This document shows positions 52,644 through 59,470 of a stretch of 64,000 nucleotides of DNA, piece after piece. Within the stretch, counting starts at the first letter, position 1, and every line of letters begins with the position of its first letter. Where the stretch lies: positions 3,477 through 67,476 of the forward strand of contig JBAYUG010000007.1 of the NCBI GenBank assembly GCA_041675325.1, given 5' to 3'. A program made the translations under genes and the position numbers. The stretch is from CAIKZJ01 sp041675325 (GTDB lineage Bacteria > Bacteroidota > Ignavibacteria > Tepidaquicellales > Tepidaquicellaceae). Below the pieces are notes generated by a model. The model was not told the origin of the DNA and did not search any database. It saw nothing but the letters and a program-made list of their open reading frames with translations.

Positions 52644-53918
52644 TTAATTCGCATAATAGTTTATCATATCCGTAAGTGCTTTCGTACACACAGGACAGAA
52701 ATTATCGTATGATATTGATTTCATAGTGCAGTCCTGTTTCGGTCTGAATATTCCCTTTGGGACATAACCTCCGCCTTCATAAACTCCAAGAACTGATTTG
52801 TTTTCGTTTGTTGAAGGTGTTGGTATAGGAGTCTTGCTATCCATCATGCTCTTCCATTTCTTGCCAAAGTTTACAAGTGTCGTGAGATTTGCTTCATAAG
52901 GTTCCACATTAAGATTGTAGTATTCATCCACACCGACTTCTGAAGTGTAGTATTCATCACCTAAAGCACAGAAATTATGTCCGAATTCATGCACTATAAG
53001 ATAATCTCCATTTTTATTCTTATTAGGAAACGAAGTGTAATAGTTGTAAATAGCACCGCCACCGTATAAATCTGAATTCGAAATTATCATAATATTATCA
53101 TAAGGAGTTAAAGCAGCATAATCCCTGATTGTTTTTATATCACCCGACATAAGGTAACGCTCTACATCCTGAGTGTAATAAGTCATTCCGAAAAGATTGT
53201 TTTTCCATTTACCCGTTCCCGGATTATCAACTCCTGATTCAGGCGAAGGAGCAAGGACTGCCCATATATTAAACTTACCCCTGTTTTCTTTAAACGGAGA
53301 ACAGCCAAAAAGATAATCTGTATATTTCTTTACGTCTGCTTTAAACTGTTCTATCTCATCTGCCGCATATCCGTCAGGAAGAAAAACAAGGTCAACTTTT
53401 TCCATCGGTTCGCCGTTGTATGCCACCTGCAGAACCGGCAGATCAACAGGCTTTTCTTTTCTTATGAACTTGTCGTCAGGGTCAATAACCTGCTCATACT
53501 GTAATGCAAAGTTACCGTCCCTTTTGCGCTCGTGCAGTTCAATCTTTACTTTGCCCTTTGGATATGGAAATATTACAGTCTCGTAAAAAGTGCGGCTCAT
53601 TACTTTAGCCTCGGGTGTTGACTGCCATTCGTCAAACAAAGTATTGTATCCTCTTGTATAAATAAGCGTATTCGATTTCAAATCATACACCATGAACTTG
53701 TAATGTCCGTATTCGAACTTATCCAGCAGACTTGCTTTACTTCCTGACCAGAAAGGTTCTTCCTTTATCTGCTCAAAGAATACGTTATTCCCTGTGCTGT
53801 TGCCGGCACGGTTGTAATCAAAACGCAAAGTCTTATTCGTAAAATACTTATCAAACTCCACCTGCGCATTAATATTTGCCGTGATTAATAAGAGTAATAA
53901 TAATGTTAGTTTTTTCAT
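52644..53918 (-). CDS. M64-family (IgA-peptidase-like) zinc metallopeptidase, exported
   Basis: A 424-residue protein with a signal peptide (residues 1-18, ending NINAQ), a beta-rich N-terminal domain (about residues 20-150) and a peptidase M64 domain. VDLVFLPDGYAADE is the conserved domain start. The zinc site HEFGHNFCALGDEY (about residue 305) has the H-E-x-x-H pair and a following acidic residue. A C-terminal pair of cysteines in FCPVCTKAL may form a disulfide. It lacks the NYPNPFNP tag, so it is probably periplasmic or a Sec-exported enzyme rather than T9SS cargo. M64 enzymes were named after a Clostridium ramosum IgA protease; the substrate here is unknown. Confidence 0.88.
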   Translation of the reverse strand: MKKLTLLLLLLITANINAQVEFDKYFTNKTLRFDYNRAGNSTGNNVFFEQIKEEPFWSGSKASLLDKFEYGHYKFMVYDLKSNTLIYTRGYNTLFDEWQSTPEAKVMSRTFYETVIFPYPKGKVKIELHERKRDGNFALQYEQVIDPDDKFIRKEKPVDLPVLQVAYNGEPMEKVDLVFLPDGYAADEIEQFKADVKKYTDYLFGCSPFKENRGKFNIWAVLAPSPESGVDNPGTGKWKNNLFGMTYYTQDVERYLMSGDIKTIRDYAALTPYDNIMIISNSDLYGGGAIYNYYTSFPNKNKNGDYLIVHEFGHNFCALGDEYYTSEVGVDEYYNLNVEPYEANLTTLVNFGKKWKSMMDSKTPIPTPSTNENKSVLGVYEGGGYVPKGIFRPKQDCTMKSISYDNFCPVCTKALTDMINYYAN

Positions 53919-53961
53919 GATAGTATTTATTTAATTAATTATTAGTATACAATTTTCTGAA

Positions 53962-54876
53962 TTACCATTTAAGTTTTTTCCAGAAATAAATTACGGTAGC
54001 AACCGATAAAGCTGCAAACAATAGTATAAACCAGAACGCCCAGGGATGACCCCGTAGAGGAAAATCCACATTCATTGAGAAGATACCTACTACAAGCGAC
54101 GGCAGCATTATTCCAATAGTAATAATGTTAAGTGTTTTCATTAACGTGTTAATATTATTGCTCACTATTGATGAACGTGCTTCCATCATGCTTGAGAGTA
54201 TGCTCGAATATATTTCAGCTTGCTTGTAACACTGGGAATTCTCAATTTTTATGTCATCAAGAAATTCCTGCTCATCTGTGTTGAAAACAAACTTTGAAGC
54301 ATTAGATTTCATTTTCTCTATAACCAGCATGTTTGAATTAATCGCACTTAGGTAATATACCAGACTTTTCTCCAGTGTAAACAGATTTAACAAGTATTTA
54401 TTCTGCATTGTCCTGTTTATCTTGCTTTCCAGTTCATCTAATATAATGCTGAATGTCTTCAGATGTTCAAGAAAATGTACTACGGGCTTTTGTACAAGTT
54501 TAAGAGTAATGTCTTTTAACGTGATAGATTTATCAAATGATTTGCCTTCGAAAACAGGAATGTCTTCTGGAAGTATAATTATAATTCTGTCTGAAAAAAT
54601 AAATAAACCCATTGAAGTAACTTTAAAAGAAAGTAAAAACTTGCTTGAATAGTTCTTTGGGCGTTTCATGATTATTGCTATGTGGTCGGGTTCAAACTCA
54701 AGACGTGATATTTCGTCCGGGTCAAGAGCAGAATTGAGTGTGTGCTCGTCTAATTTTAAGGTGTCAATTAAAAATTTCTTTTCTTCAGGATCGGGACTGA
54801 TATATACCAGAATATTTGAATCTGAATCGTCCGACTCTGCAACCTTATTGCCTAATATTTTATAAGCTCTTTTCAT
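53962..54876 (-). CDS. CorA-like divalent-cation transporter with SMN in place of GMN
   Basis: 304 residues if started at ATG 54876 (MKRAYKILG); a longer frame opens at 54930 but adds an atypical leader. A large cytoplasmic N-terminal domain (SPDPEEKKFLIDTLKLDEHTL, RLEFEPDHIAIIMKRP) and a long helix lead to two C-terminal membrane helices. The pore signature Y/F-G-M-N, invariant in most CorA/ZntB proteins, reads GIFSMNVDFPL here (Gly to Ser). It is predicted to be an inner-membrane Mg2+/Co2+-type channel, though the change may alter selectivity. It follows clpP by 100 bases on the same strand. Confidence 0.85.
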   Translation of the reverse strand: MKRAYKILGNKVAESDDSDSNILVYISPDPEEKKFLIDTLKLDEHTLNSALDPDEISRLEFEPDHIAIIMKRPKNYSSKFLLSFKVTSMGLFIFSDRIIIILPEDIPVFEGKSFDKSITLKDITLKLVQKPVVHFLEHLKTFSIILDELESKINRTMQNKYLLNLFTLEKSLVYYLSAINSNMLVIEKMKSNASKFVFNTDEQEFLDDIKIENSQCYKQAEIYSSILSSMMEARSSIVSNNINTLMKTLNIITIGIMLPSLVVGIFSMNVDFPLRGHPWAFWFILLFAALSVATVIYFWKKLKW

Positions 54877-54976
54877 CTGTTTCTCGTTTACAGGTTGAAA
54901 ATATACAGACCTGATGAAAAGAAAACACAACGGGCGGCATCTTTTTGAACGCCTGATGTCTGATCAGTTATTCCGG

Positions 54977-55651
54977 TCAGTCTTTCTTTGAAACTTCTCT
55001 TTTTACAAGAATATTGTCAATCAGTCCGTAAGCTTTTGCTTCTTCGGCAGTCATATAATAATCACGCTCTGCATCTGCATAGATTTTCTCTATCGGTTGT
55101 CCTGAATGGAATGAAATTATTTCATATAATCTGAGCTTTATTTTTTCGATTTCCTTTGCCTGTATCATAATATCAGTTGCCTGTCCCTGCGCACCCCCTA
55201 ACGGCTGATGCATCATTATCTTCGAGTTCGGAAGGGCGATCCTCTTTCCTTTCGCTCCGCAGGTCAGCAAAAACTGCCCCATAGAAGCTGCCATACCGAT
55301 ACATGTTGTAGAAACGTCGCATCTTATATAATTCATCGTGTCATAAATTGCCATACCCGCTGAAATACTTCCCCCGGGTGAATTAATATAAAGCATGATG
55401 TCCTTGTCGGGATCTTCATATTCAAGGAACAATAGCTGTGCAACTAAAAGCGATGCTATCTCGTCATAGATAGCTGTTCCAAGAAATATCAGCCTTTCTT
55501 TTAAAAGTCTTGAATAGATATCATAAGCTCTTTCACCTCTTGATGTCTGCTCAACAACCATAGGTACGAGCTGGTTTTTAAAACCTGCAGCTTTATCAAG
55601 GCCTGCCTTTATTTCGTTCTCTCTTGATTTTATTATGCTGTAAAAATCCAT
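54977..55651 (-). CDS. clpP: ATP-dependent Clp protease proteolytic subunit
   Basis: A 224-residue serine protease forming the tetradecameric chamber that works with ClpX or ClpA. The catalytic triad is visible: Ser123 (GMAASMGQ), His148 (IMMHQPLGG) and Asp193 (YADAERD). The SPGGSISAGMAIYDTM oxyanion strand is intact. It starts 2 bases after the trigger factor stop, and its AAGGAG site is built from the last Lys-Glu codons of that gene, so the two are translationally coupled. The tig-clpP order is the classic chaperone-protease arrangement; clpX is not in the window. Confidence 0.97.
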   Translation of the reverse strand: MDFYSIIKSRENEIKAGLDKAAGFKNQLVPMVVEQTSRGERAYDIYSRLLKERLIFLGTAIYDEIASLLVAQLLFLEYEDPDKDIMLYINSPGGSISAGMAIYDTMNYIRCDVSTTCIGMAASMGQFLLTCGAKGKRIALPNSKIMMHQPLGGAQGQATDIMIQAKEIEKIKLRLYEIISFHSGQPIEKIYADAERDYYMTAEEAKAYGLIDNILVKREVSKKD

Positions 55652-55653
55652 TG

Positions 55654-57048
55654 TTAATTCTCCTTCTTAGTCTTTTTGCTTTCTGTCTTTTTGCTTTCTG
55701 TCTTTTTGCTTTCTGTCTTTTTGCTTTCTGTCTTTTTGGTCTTTTTCTCTTCTGAACTCTTACTCTTTTTCTCTTCCGCAAGGAGCTTTATAGACTTCTT
55801 TACTTCTTCAATCTCAGTAACCTTGGCATTCTCAATAAGAAAATCTACAACTTTCTTGTCGAGAACTGTATGTTTTACTTCCTTATTGTCTTTATAAAAC
55901 TCGTACATCTTATCACCGGGTATTCCGTATGGTTTACCGGCATCTTCAGAAAATGCTTTAATGTCATCGTCTGTAACTTCAATCTTTTCCTGCTCAACTA
56001 TTTTATCCTTTATTAAGAACCATTTACCGGTGAATACTACTTCTGCTCTGTTCTTATTATTAAATTCCTCTTCGTTTATTTCATGTTTATGATCTTTGTG
56101 TTCTTTTTTATAGCCTTTAAAATAATCGCTCAGCAGCTCCTTCACATAGGTTTCGGGAATTTCGATATCATTTAGTTTTACGACTTCTGAAATAACCTTA
56201 TTCTTAAGAGAGTTGTATGAATGATCATTATACTGTTTTGATATCTCTTCTTTAAGGAATGATTTCAACTGCTCTTCGGTTTCGATATCTTCCTTGCCTG
56301 TCATTTTCATGAAAGTATCTTTGTTCATTTCAGGATAAACAACTTTCTCAACCTTTGTGCATTTTAACTTCACCTTTACCGGTTCTTTGTTTTCATTCAC
56401 AGTATCGATAGTTTTTTCTTCACCCTCTTTGATTCCTTTAATTCCATCGTAATAATCTTTTGAAATGTATTCACTTCCTATGAATAACTTCATATCTTTT
56501 TGTGCGCGTCCTTCAACATTGTTACCATCCACGTCAATTTCTTCAGTATCGAGTGTTACCATGTAGTCATCGTCCATTGCCTGACCATCGATTTCGTAGG
56601 TTGCAGATTTAAGCATCATGTATTTTAGTTCTTCTTCAATTAATGAATCATCTATTTCATATTTTGTCTTGGTCAGTTCAATATCTTTAATTTGTTTCAA
56701 CTCAACTTCGGGAATTACTTCAAAAGCGACTTTAACCGTAAGTTTTTCCTTAGGTTTGTAATCAAGATCCAGAAGCGAACCTGTACCAAACATAGGAATC
56801 TTGTTATCCATTATATGTTTTTTAAACACGTCGTTAGCAATATCTTCTACGGCACCGTATTCGATCGAATCTCCGTACATCTTTTTAAGCATTGCAACGG
56901 GAACTTTCCCTTTTCTGAACCCGGGAATCTGTGCATTCTTTCTGTATTTCAATATTGCTTCTTCAAAATAAGGTATTAATTCTTCATAATTCAGTACAGC
57001 CTCAAACTCTTTCCTGCAATTTTCCTTATCTGTTATATTTATATCCAC
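55654..57048 (-). CDS. tig: Trigger factor, with a KKTES-repeat basic tail
   Basis: A 464-residue ribosome-associated chaperone. The ribosome-docking loop GFRKGKVP is at residues 43-50. The PPIase-like domain (about residues 150-245) carries DDYMVTLDTEE and the later KLKCTKVEKVVYPEMN, but the sequence is divergent and prolyl-isomerase activity is uncertain. The helical arms follow to about residue 425. The last 40 residues are a low-complexity Lys/Thr/Glu/Ser tail with four KKTES units from a 15-bp DNA repeat. E. coli Tig (432) lacks such a tail. First gene of the tig-clpP operon. Confidence 0.93.
   Translation of the reverse strand: MDINITDKENCRKEFEAVLNYEELIPYFEEAILKYRKNAQIPGFRKGKVPVAMLKKMYGDSIEYGAVEDIANDVFKKHIMDNKIPMFGTGSLLDLDYKPKEKLTVKVAFEVIPEVELKQIKDIELTKTKYEIDDSLIEEELKYMMLKSATYEIDGQAMDDDYMVTLDTEEIDVDGNNVEGRAQKDMKLFIGSEYISKDYYDGIKGIKEGEEKTIDTVNENKEPVKVKLKCTKVEKVVYPEMNKDTFMKMTGKEDIETEEQLKSFLKEEISKQYNDHSYNSLKNKVISEVVKLNDIEIPETYVKELLSDYFKGYKKEHKDHKHEINEEEFNNKNRAEVVFTGKWFLIKDKIVEQEKIEVTDDDIKAFSEDAGKPYGIPGDKMYEFYKDNKEVKHTVLDKKVVDFLIENAKVTEIEEVKKSIKLLAEEKKSKSSEEKKTKKTESKKTESKKTESKKTESKKTKKEN
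55671..55730. repeat. 15-bp in-frame tandem repeat, four copies, in the tig 3' end
   Basis: The unit TCTTTTTGCTTTCTG (plus strand) is repeated four times without change and followed by a partial copy. Because 15 is a multiple of three, copy-number change alters the length of the Lys-rich tail without breaking the frame. Confidence 0.95.
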
Positions 57049-57115
57049 TTTATAAGATTATTTTGATTATTAAAACATATAAGATACTCAATTGAGAAAG
57101 CATAAACAATGTAAT

Positions 57116-57148
57116 AAAAAACACGGTTTTTATTAATGAAAACCGTGT
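57116..57148 (-). terminator. Intrinsic terminator of the lipoprotein gene
   Basis: A 10-bp stem ACACGGTTTT/AAAACCGTGT with an 8-base loop. A-runs on the left give a U-tract for the minus strand, and TTTTT on the right allows function in both directions. Confidence 0.85.
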
Positions 57149-57172
57149 TTTTAGGATACTTTATTTGAAAAT

Positions 57173-57781
57173 CTACTTGCCTCTGAATTCCTTATCTATA
57201 ACAGTAATCTCGCCGGGAGAAATCGGACCTAAGAATGTATCGATAGTTGGTCTGATTTTCAAGCTTAACCTTGCCGGTGAACCTGATTTACCTCCTATAC
57301 CAAGCAACATACCTGCCAGGCTTTGCAAACCTTCATTCTGAAAGAACTGCATTATATCTAAACTAATACCAACAGGTATCGTAGATGTTTGACCGACTCC
57401 GGGAACCGTTATAGGACCTGAGACTACTCCATTGATAGTTTCTTTATTATCAATAAGGAGTCTCCAGTCAACTGATTTAATCAGGTCTGAAGAATTTTGT
57501 GAGCCGCCAACCCCTTCGGGGTTCTTTGCGAGTAGATTTAGAGTAAAATTTACAGGCAGTTGTCCTGAGCCTATTGCAGATGTTAACTTAACCAGGTCAA
57601 GTGGATTTAGAGAGTTGATACTTGTAACATTCGAAATATTTACTCCTAAAACCGTCATACCAGATACGCTGCCAAGTTTCCACTGGAGCCTTTGAGCATT
57701 TGTAAGTGTATCCGTAATACTGGTACAACCTGAGATTATTAAAGTTGTAACAATAACTAATAGAACTATAAGTTTTTTCAT
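57173..57781 (-). CDS. Lipoprotein of unknown function with LEA14-like domain features
   Basis: A 202-residue protein with a type II signal peptide: a hydrophobic core, then LIISGC with the lipid-modified cysteine at residue 19. The remainder is a beta-rich domain with a VNISNVTSINSLNPLDL segment, LPVNFTLNLLAKNPEG and GTVSGP-like turns (NGVVSGPITVPGVGQ), which recalls LEA14/WHy-type lipoproteins in which N-P-x-x-x and V-P-x-x turns recur. That assignment is tentative. It is monocistronic, with its own terminator, and borders the repeat island. Confidence 0.75.
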   Translation of the reverse strand: MKKLIVLLVIVTTLIISGCTSITDTLTNAQRLQWKLGSVSGMTVLGVNISNVTSINSLNPLDLVKLTSAIGSGQLPVNFTLNLLAKNPEGVGGSQNSSDLIKSVDWRLLIDNKETINGVVSGPITVPGVGQTSTIPVGISLDIMQFFQNEGLQSLAGMLLGIGGKSGSPARLSLKIRPTIDTFLGPISPGEITVIDKEFRGK

Positions 57782-57966
57782 TTTGATTAAGATAATTTGT
57801 TTAAGTGTATTTTAAATATATAATATTTCGAAGAAAGATAATAACATATAATTAATATCCAATCGTCTAAATTACTGATCTAAAATAGAGTTGAAATACC
57901 AGCACAGCAAGAGTAACAATTAAAAGAAAGAAATATTACGTAATTAGTAAAATATTTGAACAAATA

Positions 57967-58010
57967 TATGCGTACTTTATGCGCACTTTATGCGCACTTT
58001 ATGCGCACTT
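57967..58010. repeat. 11-bp tandem repeat, four copies
   Basis: The unit TATGCGCACTT is repeated four times; the first copy has GTA for GCA. Same unit length and copy number as the repeat at 25882-25925, but the sequence is unrelated. Intergenic, 185 bases upstream of the lipoprotein gene start and 123 bases from the tRNA-fragment array. Confidence 0.95.
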
Positions 58011-58090
58011 ACTATGACAGATACATAACGACCCGAAATTATACAAGTTAACTCTACCATTTGATATTAATAGAATGTAATGCTGAAATT

Positions 58091-58124
58091 AAAAAAACCC
58101 CTGACTATTGAGTATTGTCAGGGG
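58091..58124 (-). terminator. Terminator closing the tRNA-Arg repeat array
   Basis: The stem CCCCTGAC/GTCAGGGG with an 11-base loop, followed on the minus strand by U7. It is the last in the series when read from tRNA-Arg, and its sequence differs from the other three. Confidence 0.8.
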
Positions 58125-58201
58125 CTATTGTTGTACGCCCGGGATGATTCGAACGTCCGACCCACTGCCATATGGTTGTTTGCCGATACTGATTTCAACA
58201 A

Positions 58202-58237
58202 ATAAAAAACCCTGTATAAATTAAATTATACAGGGTT
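58202..58237 (-). terminator. Repeat-unit terminator hairpin 1
   Basis: A 12-bp stem AACCCTGTATAA/TTATACAGGGTT with a 6-base loop. Six A's on the left form the U-tract on the minus strand. Identical to the hairpin at 58317-58346. Confidence 0.8.
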
Positions 58238-58310
58238 AGTAGTACGCCCGGGACGATTCGAACGTCCGAAGCACTGCTATATGGTTGTTTGCCGATACTG
58301 ATTTCAACAA

Positions 58311-58346
58311 ATAAAAAACCCTGTATAAATTAAATTATACAGGGTT
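58311..58346 (-). terminator. Repeat-unit terminator hairpin 2
   Basis: The same 12-bp stem and loop as at 58208-58237, between the second and third tRNA fragments. Confidence 0.8.
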
Positions 58347-58421
58347 AGTAGTACGCCCGGGACGATTCGAACGTCCGACGCACAGCTATTTGGTTGTTTG
58401 CCGATACTGAATCTAACAAAT

Positions 58422-58455
58422 AAAAAGCCCTGTATAAATTAATTATTATACAGGG
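58422..58455 (-). terminator. Terminator of tRNA-Arg
   Basis: A 10-bp stem CCCTGTATAA/TTATACAGGG just after the tRNA on the minus strand, followed by a short U-tract. It is the likely parent of the two downstream hairpins, and its loop is two bases longer. Confidence 0.8.
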
Positions 58456-58463
58456 TTACATTG

Positions 58464-58537
58464 TACGCCCGGGACGATTCGAACGTCCGACCCACAGCTT
58501 AGAAGGCTGTTGCTCTATCCTACTGAGCTACGGGCGC
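58464..58537 (-). tRNA. tRNA-Arg (anticodon TCT)
   Basis: 74 bases on the minus strand: acceptor GCGCCCG/CGGGCGT with discriminator A, D-stem GCTC/GAGC, anticodon stem ACAGC/GCTGT with loop CTTCTAA (anticodon TCT, decoding AGA/AGG), T-arm GGACG-TTCGAAT-CGTCC. The 3' end continues CAA, so CCA is not encoded. It is followed by a terminator and three partial copies of its own 3' half. Confidence 0.95.
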
Positions 58538-58693
58538 ATCTTTAAAGAATGCAAATTAACTAATTAACAGAACTTTTTCAAGGACATAGGGATAGTATCT
58601 GAATTCATAATTATTTTTGCTTAAACGGAAATTATTTTAATAAAGATGGAATTTTTATAATACAACATGTGTTTTAATTTTAAAATAAATAAG

Positions 58694-58771
58694 TTTACCT
58701 ACCACAAAATCACTCCTAAAAAATGAGGTAGATGAGGAGGGCTGACGGGGAAAACAGTCCTCCTACTTTTT
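58694..58771 (+). repeat. Structured 78-base element, copy 1 (REP-like or small-RNA-like)
   Basis: On the plus strand: CTACC/GGTAG forms an outer stem, then a 9-bp hairpin GGAGGGCTG/CAGTCCTCC (58736-58763) with an ACGGGGAAAA loop, followed by TACTTTTT. Read in reverse, the hairpin is preceded by GTAG and followed by a CTAC mirror, the arrangement of REP/REPIN elements. A second copy lies 158 bases on. Confidence 0.6.
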
Positions 58772-58851
58772 AAGGAGATGAGGTAAAATTATTAGCTGAA
58801 TATGGAATTAATTTGAAATTATAATTGTTATATTGTTTAAATGATTTAGAT

Positions 58852-58929
58852 TTTACCTACCACAAAATCACTCCTTACAAATGAGGTAGATGAGGAGGGC
58901 TGACGGGGAAACAGCTCTCCTACTTTTTT
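58852..58929 (+). repeat. Structured 78-base element, copy 2 (REP-like or small-RNA-like)
   Basis: Nearly identical to copy 1. Its 3' hairpin arm is CAGCTCTCC instead of CAGTCCTCC, and both pair with GGAGGGCTG through one G-U at different places, so the stem is kept despite sequence change. It ends in TACTTTTTT. The direct orientation and 158-base period suggest duplication. Confidence 0.6.
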
Positions 58930-59002
58930 GCCCATAACCAATTTATCTATTTAACTTAAGTTATTCACATTCACACACATTAAAAAAAATTCATCTTAAT
59001 CA

Positions 59003-59140
59003 ATTCCTAGGGACTTTATACAAGCATGAGGCTCCCACTCAAGCAGCAGTGTATCTTACTTAAACAAATATGTCGTCCCTACGGAACTTTACAATAATAG
59101 AAATCAATAGCTATAAATAATTAGTCCCTACGGGACTTTA
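59003..59140. repeat. Short palindromic repeat AGTCCCTACGGGACTTTA, two copies plus a partial
   Basis: GTCCCTACGGAACTTTA at 59075-59091, AGTCCCTACGGGACTTTA at 59123-59140, and a shorter CCTAGGGACTTTA at 59006-59018. The core AGTCCC-TAC-GGGACT is a hairpin. Copies are unevenly spaced and orientation is constant. Confidence 0.65.
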
Positions 59141-59236
59141 TAAGTTTAGAACACTTCAAGATTTCGCTGCAAGCAGAATGTACCGACAAGCGGGGATCGT
59201 AGACTTGCGTTACACTAAGAACAAAAGATTGGGACG

Positions 59237-59262
59237 CCTTCCCAAACTGGAGTTTGGGAAGG
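59237..59262. repeat. Perfect 26-base palindromic hairpin
   Basis: CCTTCCCAAACT at 59237-59248 pairs fully with AGTTTGGGAAGG at 59251-59262 around a GG loop. It lacks a U-tract on either side and ends no gene, so it looks like a dispersed intergenic palindrome rather than a terminator. Similar TTCCCAAACTGGAGTTTGGGAA-type repeats are known in other phyla. Confidence 0.7.
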
Positions 59263-59413
59263 AGGGAATATATTTCATAATTCATCAAAGTGATTTATTA
59301 ACCAATAAATAAAAACAACTTAAATAAGGAAAATCACTCCAAAAATGGTGAATTTCGGCGAATAAGATGATAGTTTGCATTGACTTTCCATTTAAATAAA
59401 ATTATTTTGTTGT

Positions 59414-59442
59414 TTGCACTTTTTTAGCATAACTTTTAATAA
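59414..59442 (+). promoter_or_regulatory. Candidate housekeeping promoter of secD
   Basis: TTGCAC (59414-59419), 17 bases, TAATAA (59437-59442), giving a start near 59449 and a leader of about 20 bases. An alternative is TTGACT (59380-59385), 17 bases, TATTTT (59403-59408). Both are near-consensus, but matches are common in AT-rich DNA. Confidence 0.4.
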
Positions 59443-59470
59443 ATAAAGGAATTTAAGCCGGAGATTAATT

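Larger units (their letters stand above)
58133..58462 (-). repeat. Three tandem units, each a tRNA-Arg 3' half plus a terminator (rtT-like)
   Basis: Unit starts at 58133, 58242 and 58351 (periods 109, 109 and 112). Each begins with about 36 bases matching the 3' part of the adjacent tRNA-Arg: variable-loop end, intact T-arm GGACG-TTCGAAT-CGTCC, acceptor 3' strand and discriminator (one C-to-T change in the first). Then comes an unrelated conserved filler containing GTATCGGCAAACAACC on the minus strand, and a copy of the tRNA terminator. The 5' half of the tRNA is missing in every unit, so none can be a working tRNA. Units 1 and 2 are nearly identical outside the tRNA part; unit 3, next to the gene, differs more. 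Confidence 0.92.
57782..59470. other. 1.7-kb gene-free repeat island
   Basis: No protein gene is supported. In order: an AT-rich spacer; an 11-bp four-copy repeat (57967-58010); four terminator-type hairpins interleaved with three tRNA-Arg 3'-half repeats (58091-58455); tRNA-Arg (58464-58537); two 78-base hairpin elements (58694-58771, 58852-58929); GTCCCTACGGGAC-type short repeats (59003-59140); a 26-base palindrome (59237-59262); and the secD promoter region. The density of repeats is unlike anywhere else in the window. Confidence 0.8.

Noticed and set aside
55676..55897. Plus-strand frame of repeated Leu/Ser/Val/Phe opposite the trigger factor tail
   Set aside because: It is produced by translating the 15-bp repeat on the wrong strand.
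58133..58462. Three extra tRNA-Arg genes
   Set aside because: Each copy has only the 3' half; D-arm, anticodon stem and 5' acceptor strand are missing.
59003..59140. Possible degenerate CRISPR array from the GTCCCTACGGGACTTTA repeats
   Set aside because: Only two good copies and one partial, uneven spacing, the repeat is a short palindrome, and no cas gene is present.
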